64,000 bases of DNA from CAKZNE01 sp002695025 (GTDB lineage: Bacteria; Bacteroidota; Bacteroidia; Flavobacteriales; Schleiferiaceae), in the NCBI GenBank assembly GCA_913043285.1, contig CAJWML010000015.1, forward strand, positions 32,323-96,322. The letters run 5' to 3'. This document shows positions 19,331 through 26,714 of this stretch, in pieces. Position numbers and translations under genes: made by a program. The notes beneath the pieces are model-generated. The model saw only the letters and a program-made list of their open reading frames with translations, searched no databases and was not told the origin of the DNA. How positions within the stretch are numbered: position 1 is the stretch's first letter; each line of letters begins with the position of its first letter.

Positions 19331-19990
19331 TTAAGGGTTTAGTTGGTTAATAAGCTGGGCAGGACTGGTATCCTGAAAGCCCGGCAGCACTATATCAGCA
19401 CCTTTAAGGTTTTCTTCTTCACCAATGCCCACGCTGTGAAAGCCTCCGGCTACTGCTGCTTCGATACCTGCCTGGGCATCTTCAAAAACCACCAGTTGAC
19501 CTGGGTCTTCACCCAGTTCTTCGGCAGCCATCAAAAAAACCTGGGGGTCGGGTTTGGAGCGGCTGGTCTTATTTCCGTCAATGATGGCGTGAAAATAATG
19601 TTCCAGCTGTACTTTTTGGAGTATAGCCCGTGCGTTACGGCTGGCAGAGCCTAAGGCAATCTTCAAGCCTGAATTCCTGGCATTTTCCAGGAAACCGGCT
19701 ACGCCTGGCAGTACTTCATCGGAGTCCATATTATTGATGAGCTCCAGGTACCAGTCGTTCTTTTGGCGCATCCAAAGTTCCATTTCGGCATCCGAAGCGG
19801 TCTGGTTTCCCCATTCCAGAATTTTCTGAAGGGATTCCTTGCGGCTTATACCTTTAAGCTGCTCGTTCTCCTTTTCGGTAAAGTGAATTCCTAATTGTTT
19901 GGCCAGCCTTTGCCAGGCCTGAAAATGATATCGTGCTGTGTCTACTAAAACCCCGTCAAGATCAAAAATGAACCCCTGGATAGTAGCCAC
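19331..19990 (-). CDS. pgmB: Beta-phosphoglucomutase
   Basis: 219 aa HAD-superfamily subclass I protein with a helical cap. FIFDLDGVLVDTA carries nucleophile D10 and acid/base D12; GSASRN, KPDPQVF and FEDAQAGIEAA are HAD motifs II to IV. Beta-PGM interconverts beta-glucose-1-phosphate and glucose-6-phosphate, the step after maltose phosphorylase. The start is GTG at 19990, placed directly after the TAA of the upstream kinase (no gap), which suggests translational coupling. Cytosolic. Confidence 0.94.
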   Translation of the reverse strand: MATIQGFIFDLDGVLVDTARYHFQAWQRLAKQLGIHFTEKENEQLKGISRKESLQKILEWGNQTASDAEMELWMRQKNDWYLELINNMDSDEVLPGVAGFLENARNSGLKIALGSASRNARAILQKVQLEHYFHAIIDGNKTSRSKPDPQVFLMAAEELGEDPGQLVVFEDAQAGIEAAVAGGFHSVGIGEEENLKGADIVLPGFQDTSPAQLINQLNP

Positions 19991-20869
19991 TTAACTGCTT
20001 TTTAAGGTTTTAACGGAAGGAAGTACATGTTCCCGGTGATATTTGATCAGGCCTTCCAAGGGCTTCTGAATGATATTCCCCGCTTCCAGATCAAAATAGA
20101 GCAATACATCCTTAAGGATATCCTTAAAGTGGTATCCTACGGAACCCACAAAATGAATGGGTACTTCACGGGCTTGTGGAAAACCCAGAACGTGGAATTC
20201 TACAAAATCACGGAAACTGCTGAATACGGCCTCCCAGCAAAATGGGTTGTCAATGTGCGTATTGGCAAAGGGTGCAAAACCAGCCAGGTATACGTTGGCG
20301 TGGTCATTCTGATACACCTTTTTCACCACATAATCCTTATCAAGGTTGTACTTCTCCGCAAACTTTACCCGGAGCTTGGCGGGCATAGTGCGGTAGAAGT
20401 AGGAGGTGATGAGCTTTTTACCAATGTGGCTGGCGGAGCCTTCGTCTCCCAGGATAAAACCAAGCCCTGAATCCAGGGTTTCAATATCCTTACCGTCAAA
20501 ATAAACACTGTTAGAGCCGGTGCCCAGTATGCAGCTGATGGCAGGCTGCCCGGTGTAGGTGGAATAAGCACAAGCCTTCAGGTCATGGTCAACCAAAATT
20601 TTAGCGTTGGGAAATACCATAGCCAGGCCTTTGCTTACCACCGCACAAAGTTTGTCTGAAGAGCAACCTGATCCGTAAAAATATACCTGGGTGATGCTTT
20701 TACCGTATTTCTGAATGGTGTCTACCTTAGCCATTTCCTTGCCGATAGACTCCGAAGTGTGAAAATATGGGTTAAAGCCGATAGTATTCACTCTACAAAC
20801 CTCGCTACCGTCAGGGTTTAGTATTACCGCATCCGTTTTGGTAGAGCCACTTTCCGCTAGATAAATCAT
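19991..20869 (-). CDS. BadF/BadG/BcrA/BcrD-type sugar kinase (N-acetylglucosamine kinase-like; possible glucokinase)
   Basis: 292 aa ASKHA-fold ATPase. Phosphate-1 loop ESGSTKTD (6-13), phosphate-2 ILGTGSNS, and the family stretch SGLGFILGDEGSASHIGK are clear. Relatives phosphorylate N-acetylglucosamine. Here it is the first gene of the operon with beta-PGM and maltose phosphorylase, a pathway that leaves one free glucose per maltose, so glucose is the more likely substrate. This is inference; no ROK or other glucokinase is seen in the window. A -7 box and an operator-like site lie just upstream (20904-20933). Confidence 0.85.
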   Translation of the reverse strand: MIYLAESGSTKTDAVILNPDGSEVCRVNTIGFNPYFHTSESIGKEMAKVDTIQKYGKSITQVYFYGSGCSSDKLCAVVSKGLAMVFPNAKILVDHDLKACAYSTYTGQPAISCILGTGSNSVYFDGKDIETLDSGLGFILGDEGSASHIGKKLITSYFYRTMPAKLRVKFAEKYNLDKDYVVKKVYQNDHANVYLAGFAPFANTHIDNPFCWEAVFSSFRDFVEFHVLGFPQAREVPIHFVGSVGYHFKDILKDVLLYFDLEAGNIIQKPLEGLIKYHREHVLPSVKTLKSS

Positions 20870-20903
20870 AGAACAGTCCTATTTATAAAGAAGGCTAAAA
20901 CGG

Positions 20904-20911
20904 CAAATATA
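20904..20911 (-). promoter_or_regulatory. -7 element of the kinase-pgmB-malP-GH13-mgsA operon promoter
   Basis: On the minus strand TATATTTG, an exact TAnnTTTG match, 34 nt before the kinase ATG and 5 bp downstream of the operator-like site at 20917-20933. Confidence 0.7.
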
Positions 20912-20916
20912 GTTCA

Positions 20917-20933
20917 AGTGTACTTTTTATAAT
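20917..20933 (-). promoter_or_regulatory. Putative Nudix-regulator operator (degenerate right arm)
   Basis: AGTGTACTTTTTATAAT has a perfect left arm AGTGTA; the right arm TATAAT matches TACACT at 4 of 6 positions. It overlaps the gapA stop codon and lies upstream of the -7 box of the maltose phosphorylase operon. Confidence 0.55.
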
Positions 20934-21916
20934 TGAGACATTTTGATGGTAAGGTCTGCCAGGCGGGAAGAATATCCCATCTCATTATCATACCAGCCCA
21001 CTACTTTAGCCATATTTCCATTGGTAGCGGTAAGTTCACTATCAAAGATGCACGAAGCATGGTGCCCCATAATGTCAGCAGATACGATGGGTTCATCGGT
21101 ATATTCCAGGATACCCTTCAGTGCATTTCCACTGGCTTCCTTCATGGCCTGATTGATCTCATCGGCACTCACTTCTTTTTCCAGTTCTACCGTAAGGTCG
21201 GTTACCGATCCGGTAGGTGTAGGCACGCGCATGGCAAAACCGTCCAGGCGGCCTTTCATTTCCGGTAAAACCAGTCCCACGGCTTTGGCAGCACCTGTGG
21301 TGGTGGGTATAATGCTCAAGGCAGCAGCCCGTGCTCTGCGAAGATCCTCATGGGGTGCATCCTGCAGGCGCTGATCGGCCGTATAGGCATGCGTAGTGGT
21401 CATATAGCCTTTTACGATACCGAATTTCTGGTGCAGCACTTTTACCATAGGTGCCAGGCAGTTGGTGGTGCAGGAAGCATTGCTGATAAACTGGTCTTCA
21501 GCGGTAAGCTCTTCATCGTTTACTCCCAGTACAATAGTTTTAACATCACCTTTGGCCGGTGCGCTGAGAATAACCTTACGGGCACCGGCTGTGATGTGTT
21601 TACCCATTCCTTCACGGTCACGGAAAATACCGGTACATTCCAGCACCATTTCCACGCCCATATCTTTCCAGGGCAGTTGGGCGGGGTCTTTCTGAGACAG
21701 GATCTTGATCTCCTTGCCGTTTACCACCAGGGCATTGTCACGGGTTTCTACCGAGTATGGGAACCTTCCGTGTACGGAATCATATTTTAAAAGATGAGCC
21801 AGGATGGCGGGGTCAGTAAGGTCATTGATGGCCACTACTTCCACTTCTTTACGATCTATTAACTGACGGAAAGTGATCCTCCCAATACGGCCGAAGCCAT
21901 TGATTGCAATACGCAT
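20927..21916 (-). CDS. gapA: Glyceraldehyde-3-phosphate dehydrogenase, type I
   Basis: 329 aa. INGFGRIGR (5-13) is the Rossmann dinucleotide loop, D32 marks NAD preference, and ISNASCTTNC holds the catalytic C149. It oxidises glyceraldehyde-3-phosphate with NAD and phosphate. The ATG at 21916 is chosen because it gives the universal MRIAINGFGR start; the reading frame is open for 41 more codons upstream, but these run into pfkA. It follows pfkA by 13 bp, so both are expressed from the promoter at 22935 with its perfect operator palindrome. Confidence 0.96.
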   Translation of the reverse strand: MRIAINGFGRIGRITFRQLIDRKEVEVVAINDLTDPAILAHLLKYDSVHGRFPYSVETRDNALVVNGKEIKILSQKDPAQLPWKDMGVEMVLECTGIFRDREGMGKHITAGARKVILSAPAKGDVKTIVLGVNDEELTAEDQFISNASCTTNCLAPMVKVLHQKFGIVKGYMTTTHAYTADQRLQDAPHEDLRRARAAALSIIPTTTGAAKAVGLVLPEMKGRLDGFAMRVPTPTGSVTDLTVELEKEVSADEINQAMKEASGNALKGILEYTDEPIVSADIMGHHASCIFDSELTATNGNMAKVVGWYDNEMGYSSRLADLTIKMSQL

Positions 21917-21929
21917 AATTAAGTGTTTT

Positions 21930-22913
21930 TTAAATGGATAATATTTTGCTGATGCGCAGTAGCTCGGTATTGAGTACTGCCTTGTTGTTGATAGCTTTTT
22001 GTAAAAAGGTATAGGTGATTTCGTTATTTTCCAGACCAACCATTACGTCCGATTTACCGTTGAGGAGTCCTTCTACCGCAGCCACACCCAGCTGGCTGGC
22101 CAGCACACGGTCATGGCAGGTAGGTGACCCGCCTCTTTGCAGGTGTCCCAGTATCGTTACTTTGGACTCCATGTCCGGGAACTTTTTACGGATCTCCTCC
22201 GCAATGGCGAAAGTGTCACCCAGCTTATTGCCTTCGGCCACCACCACCAGCTTGTTGGTTTTCTTGTTTTCCACCCCTTTTGCCAGCTCGTTAAGCAGGT
22301 CCTGCATGGGGGAGCTTTCCTCCGGAAGGATAACATCCAGGGCACCTGATGCCAGTGCGGCCCTGAGGGCAATAAAACCAGAGTCCCGGCCCATCACTTC
22401 AATAAAAAATAGACGGTTGTGCGACTCGGCCGTATCGCGCAGCTTGTCCACGCAATTGATTACGGTGTTGGTGGCAGAATCAAAGCCAATGGTGTAATCG
22501 GTGCCGAAAAGATCGTTGTCAATAGTACCGGGAACCCCGATCACGGGAATGTCGTATTCTTCGGAAAAAATGTGCCCCCCGGTAAAGGTTCCGTTTCCTC
22601 CTATAAGCACCAGGGCGTCTATACCGTGCTTTTTAAGGTTTTCGTAGGCTGATTTTCGCCCTTCCTTGGTTTTAAAGGCCTCGCTTCTTGAAGATTTTAA
22701 CACGGTTCCTCCCCGGTTGAGTATGTTTTTTACCGAACGTGCGTTAAGTTCTTTTATATTGTCAGCGATAAGGCCCTCGTAGCCTTCATAGATTCCGAAA
22801 ACCCTTCTCTCATAAAAAGTGGCGGCACGTACTACCGCCCTTATGGCGGCATTCATCCCGGGAGCATCGCCACCTGAGGTGAGAACCCCAATTGTTTTGA
22901 TGGATTTGGTCAT
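21930..22913 (-). CDS. pfkA: 6-phosphofructokinase
   Basis: 327 aa. GVLTSGGDAPGMNAAIR (9-25), IGGNGTFTGG (104-113), PGTIDNDLFGTDYTIGFD and GHLQRGGSP are the PfkA family motifs. G108 at the position that distinguishes ATP from PPi users favours ATP; the neighbouring position is N107 rather than the Asp of E. coli. It phosphorylates fructose-6-phosphate, committing hexoses from maltose to glycolysis. The ATG at 22913 is chosen over an upstream in-frame start at 22937, because the latter overlaps the -7 box at 22935-22942. Confidence 0.95.
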   Translation of the reverse strand: MTKSIKTIGVLTSGGDAPGMNAAIRAVVRAATFYERRVFGIYEGYEGLIADNIKELNARSVKNILNRGGTVLKSSRSEAFKTKEGRKSAYENLKKHGIDALVLIGGNGTFTGGHIFSEEYDIPVIGVPGTIDNDLFGTDYTIGFDSATNTVINCVDKLRDTAESHNRLFFIEVMGRDSGFIALRAALASGALDVILPEESSPMQDLLNELAKGVENKKTNKLVVVAEGNKLGDTFAIAEEIRKKFPDMESKVTILGHLQRGGSPTCHDRVLASQLGVAAVEGLLNGKSDVMVGLENNEITYTFLQKAINNKAVLNTELLRISKILSI

Positions 22914-22934
22914 AAAATTGTAAGAATAATGAAA

Positions 22935-22942
22935 CAAACTTA
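22935..22942 (-). promoter_or_regulatory. -7 element of the pfkA-gapA promoter
   Basis: On the minus strand TAAGTTTG, an exact TAnnTTTG, 21 nt before the pfkA ATG. Its upstream base is shared with the operator palindrome 22942-22958. Confidence 0.7.
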
Positions 22943-22958
22943 GTGTAAAAAATACACT
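22942..22958. promoter_or_regulatory. Perfect operator palindrome AGTGTA-AAAAA-TACACT between pfkA and the Nudix regulator
   Basis: AGTGTAAAAAATACACT is a perfect 6+6 inverted repeat with a 5-bp spacer. It touches the pfkA -7 box, so a bound repressor would block RNA polymerase there. It lies 94 bp before the regulator gene, which fits autoregulation as well. Confidence 0.8.
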
Positions 22959-23023
22959 TTTAAAAAAATTTCTATATTTAACTCCCGAGAGTGGGGAGTG
23001 CTTAAATTTTAGTAACTGACTGA

Positions 23024-23029
23024 AGTGTA
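23024..23029 (+). promoter_or_regulatory. Operator half-site before the Nudix regulator
   Basis: A single AGTGTA arm, 22 bp before the regulator ATG. The expected second arm position reads TTGTGA and does not match. It could be a secondary site for autoregulation or chance. Confidence 0.25.
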
Positions 23030-23051
23030 AATTGTTGTGAAATAGGCAATT

Positions 23052-23756
23052 ATGAAAAACCTTAATCCCAATGTTTCTGTAGACTGTGTTATTTTTGGAT
23101 TTGATAACGAGAAGCTGAACGTTCTACTGATTGAACAAAAACTGGAAAGGGGAAAAAGCCAGTTGGCCCTGCCCGGAGATCTTATTTTAGATGACGAAGG
23201 CCTGGATGAAGCAGCTTCCCGCGTGCTTAAAGAACTCACTCAGCTGGAAGGGATTTTCCTGAAGCAATTCAAAACCTTTGGCAATCCTGACCGGGTAAGC
23301 GATATCAAGGACCTGGAGTGGTTGCAATCCTACCGTGAACATCCACAGGCACGGGTTATTACCGTGGCTTATCTCTCCCTGGTGAAAATGGGCGATTTTG
23401 AACCCGCTGCTTCCAGCTTTGCGGAGCGCGTTTTTTGGTGTGACCTGAAGGAACTGCCCTGCCTTGCTTTTGATCATAACGATATCCTGGATGAAGCACT
23501 TTACAGGCTTAAAGAGGATTTTGAGAATAAAAAGACCGGCTTTGAGCTGTTGCCGGAGAAGTTTACCCTGAGCCATATCCAAAAGTTGTACGAGATTATT
23601 TTGGGTAAAAAGCTGGACAAGCGGAATTTCCGCAAAAAGATATTGAAGGAAAAGCTGGTTACCCCTACCAATGAAAAGCAACAGGGTGTGTTGCACAAGC
23701 CAGCCCGGCTCTACGAGGTGAACCCCGAAGAGTTGATGGTTCAAAATGAAGCATAA
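23052..23756 (+). CDS. Nudix-type transcriptional regulator (NrtR/AraR-like), likely regulator of the maltodextrin genes
   Basis: 234 aa. A Nudix fold (about 7-145) carries a degenerate Nudix box: in the place of REUxEExGU it reads KELTQLEGI (60-68), so the two metal-binding glutamates are Q and L and hydrolysis is unlikely. A winged-helix domain follows from about 163 (ELLPEKFTLSHIQKLYE...LDKRNFRKKIL), the C-terminal signature of NrtR-family regulators. In Bacteroides thetaiotaomicron a protein of this family, AraR, senses arabinose. Here it sits among starch genes, next to a perfect palindrome, so a maltose- or sugar-phosphate-responsive repressor is inferred. Its stop is 1 bp before the next GH13 start. 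Confidence 0.88.
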   Translation: MKNLNPNVSVDCVIFGFDNEKLNVLLIEQKLERGKSQLALPGDLILDDEGLDEAASRVLKELTQLEGIFLKQFKTFGNPDRVSDIKDLEWLQSYREHPQARVITVAYLSLVKMGDFEPAASSFAERVFWCDLKELPCLAFDHNDILDEALYRLKEDFENKKTGFELLPEKFTLSHIQKLYEIILGKKLDKRNFRKKILKEKLVTPTNEKQQGVLHKPARLYEVNPEELMVQNEA

Positions 23757-23757
23757 C

Positions 23758-26595
23758 ATGAGAAAACTAGACCTATGCGCCCTGGCGCTGCTGTTCCTTT
23801 CCGGCTTTGCCACGATGCAGGCGCAGGTGAGCCTCATCCCCACTTTTGTTACGCAGAATGATACGGTTGAGGTACTATTTGACGCTACCCAGGGTAATGC
23901 AGAATTGGTGGGTGTAAGCCAGGTGTATGCCCATACCGGGGTTATTACCAGTGCCAGCACAGGTCCAACCGATTGGAGATATGTACAGGGCAATTGGGGT
24001 ACGGCAGATGCTAAAGTACAAATGACCAACCTGGGTAATAACCAGCACAGCCTTAAATACCATATTAATACTTTTTACAGTGTTCCTGCCGGTGAAACCG
24101 TGCAGAGCCTGGCCTTTGTTTTTCGTAATCAGGATGGCTCCAAAGTGGGCCGTGCCAGTGGGGGAGGCGATATTTTTGTGCCGATCTATTCCGGGGGCTT
24201 ACAGGCTATTTTCAGTTCACCCGCGGAATTCGGAGTATATGATCTTAATGATACGCTGGAACTTCAGGTGCAGACTTCCACCAGTGGAACCATTACCCTT
24301 TTCCATGAAACCACCCAGCTTACCCAGGTGAGCGGGGTAAACTCGCTCAATTATGACCTTCCTTTGGTCAACTACGGGCAGGGACGTTTTGAGGTGATCC
24401 TTCAGGCTGTATTGAACGGTAATGTGATTTACGATACCATCAGCTACCTGGCCCGTTCCGGTCCCAATATCGGGGTTGACCCGCATAATGGTGAAGAAGG
24501 TATAACCGTGCTCAATGATTCCACCGTTTACCTGAAGCTGAGAGCACCTTTTAAGAGTTTTATTTATGTAGTGGGCGATTTCAATGATTGGGAGGTAGAC
24601 CCCCAATATGAGATGTTCAAAACCCCGGACAGTAAGTATTTCTGGCTGGAGATCACCGGCCTGGATTCGCAAACGGAATATGGATTCCAATACCATATTG
24701 ACCAGGAAGGCTTGCGTATAGGCGATCCGTATGCCGAGAAAGTCCTTGACCCCTGGAATGATCCGTATATACCCTCTTCGGTATACCCGAATCTGAAACC
24801 GTTCCCGGTTGATCGGACCAATTACCCGGTGAGTGTATTCCAGATCGATGAGCCGGATTATACCTGGCAAACCGGTAGCTCGTACCAGCGACCCGAGCAG
24901 GAGGACCTGGTGGTCTACGAATTACTGATCCGTGATTTTGATGAGCGAAGAACGTATCAGTCGGTTATTGATCGGCTCCCGTACCTCACTTCATTAGGAG
25001 TTAATGCCATTGAGCTGATGCCCGTTATGGAGTTTGAAGGCAATGAAAGCTGGGGTTATAACCCTATGTTCTTTATGGCCCCGGATAAATATTACGGTAC
25101 CAAGAATGACCTTAAGATGCTTATTGATAGCTGCCACCAGCGCGGTATAGCGGTTATTATGGATATTGTACTCAACCATGCTTTTGGCCTTAACTCCATG
25201 GTGCGCATGTATTTTGATGCATCATCCGGGCAGCCAACTGCTCAAAACCCCTGGTTTAACCAGGTTCCCAAACACGAGTTTAATGTAGGTTATGATTTTA
25301 ACCACGAAAGTGAGGATACCAAATATTTCGCCAGGCGCGTGTTGCAGCATTGGGTTTCCGAATATAAAATAGATGGGTACCGTTTTGACCTTTCAAAGGG
25401 ATTGACACAAAAAAACACCTTGGGTAATGTGGCGGCTATGGCGCAATATGATCAAAGCAGGATCAACATCATCTCCCGTCTTAAGAATGATGTACATCAG
25501 ATAGACCCCGGGGCTTATATAATCCTTGAGCATTTTGCCGATAACCCTGAGGAAGTGGAACTGGCTTCACGTGGCTTTATGCTTTGGGGCAATGAAAACC
25601 ACCAGTATAATGAGGCCACCATGGGCTATAGTAGTAACCTGAGTGGTGTATACCATGCCAACCGGAATTTTGCCTCCAAACATCTGGTAGGATATATGGA
25701 AAGCCATGATGAGGAACGGCTGATGTTCAAGAATAGTAATTACGGAAACGGCAGTGGAAGCTACTCAGTAAAGAACCTGGCCACAGGCCTTGACCGTGTA
25801 GGACTTGCGGCAGCTTTCTTTTTTACCGTTCCCGGTCCGAAGATGATCTGGCAATTCGGGGAAATGGGCTACGATTTTTCCATCAATTACTGTCCTGACG
25901 GAACCATAGACCCTGGCTGTCGTATTGCCAATAAGCCGGTGCATTGGGATTACCTGAACAACCCGGATAGAGCCGATTTGGTCAATGAATTCTCGGCTTT
26001 GATATGGCTGCGCAGGCAACACCCCAATGTGTTTGAGAACGGACAGCTTTCGGCCAACTGGAACTCCATGATCAAGCATCTGCTGCTGAGCAGTGGAGAC
26101 AGCAGTGCCCTGATAGTTGGTAATTTTAATGTAACCCAGGCTTCTGTAAATGTAGCTGCAGCGGATGGAGTATGGTATGATTACTTTGGTGGGGACAGTA
26201 TTGTGATCAGTGGTGGATCCCTGCAGGGAAGCTATGCCCCGGGCGAATATCATATCTATACCAACTTTAAGACCCTTAGTGGCCCCGCTACCGGCATAGG
26301 TAATGAGGAGTGGATCTATCAAAACGGACTAAGTGAATTGTTCCCTAATCCAGCCTCTGGGCACATATACCTTAAAATATACTGTCAAGATCCTGTAAAA
26401 GACTTGAACATTGAACTGTACAACATTACGGGGCAGCAAGTGCGGAAGGTTGCACTGGGGGAAGCAGACCGGGGCTGGACCACTCTGGAAATAGGAGAAA
26501 AACTGGGAATTAGTGAGCTTGGTGAGGGTATATACTTATACCATTTGCGCAACGGTAAAAATGCAGAAACCGGTAGAATACTAGTTCAACATTAA
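23758..26595 (+). CDS. Secreted GH13 alpha-amylase with N-terminal beta-sandwich domains and T9SS type A tail
   Basis: 945 aa. A signal peptide (MRKLDLCALALLFLSG...MQAQ) precedes about 225 residues of beta-rich N-terminal domains of unknown role, then a CBM48-like E-set (about 250-330, FIYVVGDFNDWEVD). The GH13 barrel has VIMDIVLNH (D469, H474), GYRFD with nucleophile D544, LEHF with E591, and ESHDEE with H650 and D651. The C-terminal 80 residues (LFPNPASGHIYLKI...GEGIYLYHL) are a T9SS sorting domain, so it acts at the surface or outside. ATG at 23758 follows the regulator stop by 1 bp; an in-frame ATG at 23746 would overlap it by 11 bp. It is probably the first hydrolase to meet starch. Confidence 0.92.
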   Translation: MRKLDLCALALLFLSGFATMQAQVSLIPTFVTQNDTVEVLFDATQGNAELVGVSQVYAHTGVITSASTGPTDWRYVQGNWGTADAKVQMTNLGNNQHSLKYHINTFYSVPAGETVQSLAFVFRNQDGSKVGRASGGGDIFVPIYSGGLQAIFSSPAEFGVYDLNDTLELQVQTSTSGTITLFHETTQLTQVSGVNSLNYDLPLVNYGQGRFEVILQAVLNGNVIYDTISYLARSGPNIGVDPHNGEEGITVLNDSTVYLKLRAPFKSFIYVVGDFNDWEVDPQYEMFKTPDSKYFWLEITGLDSQTEYGFQYHIDQEGLRIGDPYAEKVLDPWNDPYIPSSVYPNLKPFPVDRTNYPVSVFQIDEPDYTWQTGSSYQRPEQEDLVVYELLIRDFDERRTYQSVIDRLPYLTSLGVNAIELMPVMEFEGNESWGYNPMFFMAPDKYYGTKNDLKMLIDSCHQRGIAVIMDIVLNHAFGLNSMVRMYFDASSGQPTAQNPWFNQVPKHEFNVGYDFNHESEDTKYFARRVLQHWVSEYKIDGYRFDLSKGLTQKNTLGNVAAMAQYDQSRINIISRLKNDVHQIDPGAYIILEHFADNPEEVELASRGFMLWGNENHQYNEATMGYSSNLSGVYHANRNFASKHLVGYMESHDEERLMFKNSNYGNGSGSYSVKNLATGLDRVGLAAAFFFTVPGPKMIWQFGEMGYDFSINYCPDGTIDPGCRIANKPVHWDYLNNPDRADLVNEFSALIWLRRQHPNVFENGQLSANWNSMIKHLLLSSGDSSALIVGNFNVTQASVNVAAADGVWYDYFGGDSIVISGGSLQGSYAPGEYHIYTNFKTLSGPATGIGNEEWIYQNGLSELFPNPASGHIYLKIYCQDPVKDLNIELYNITGQQVRKVALGEADRGWTTLEIGEKLGISELGEGIYLYHLRNGKNAETGRILVQH

Positions 26596-26647
26596 GGCTT
26601 GAAACTTTGAAATGGTTTATGTTCAGGCTTTTATGTGAAAATTTTTA

Positions 26648-26664
26648 AGTGTACTTTATACACT
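26648..26664 (+). promoter_or_regulatory. Perfect operator palindrome AGTGTA-CTTTA-TACACT before susC
   Basis: AGTGTACTTTATACACT is a perfect 6+6 inverted repeat with a 5-bp spacer, 16 bp upstream of the susC -7 box, so it covers the -33 region of that promoter. Confidence 0.8.
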
Positions 26665-26680
26665 AACTAATATTTTTAGT

Positions 26681-26688
26681 TACATTTG
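26681..26688 (+). promoter_or_regulatory. -7 element of the susCD operon promoter
   Basis: TACATTTG, exact TAnnTTTG, 26 nt before the susC ATG. No -33 TTG at the right distance; that place is taken by the operator palindrome. Confidence 0.7.
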
Positions 26689-26714
26689 GTTTACCGAATC
26701 TTAACACGCGGTGT

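Noticed and set aside
21917..22039. N-terminal extension of gapA
   Set aside because: It would overlap pfkA by about 110 bp and add 41 residues absent from all GAPDH; the ATG at 21916 gives the standard start.
22590..22600. Asn107 of PfkA where E. coli has Asp103
   Set aside because: I recall GGNGTFTG as common in flavobacterial PfkA, so it is not taken as a defect.
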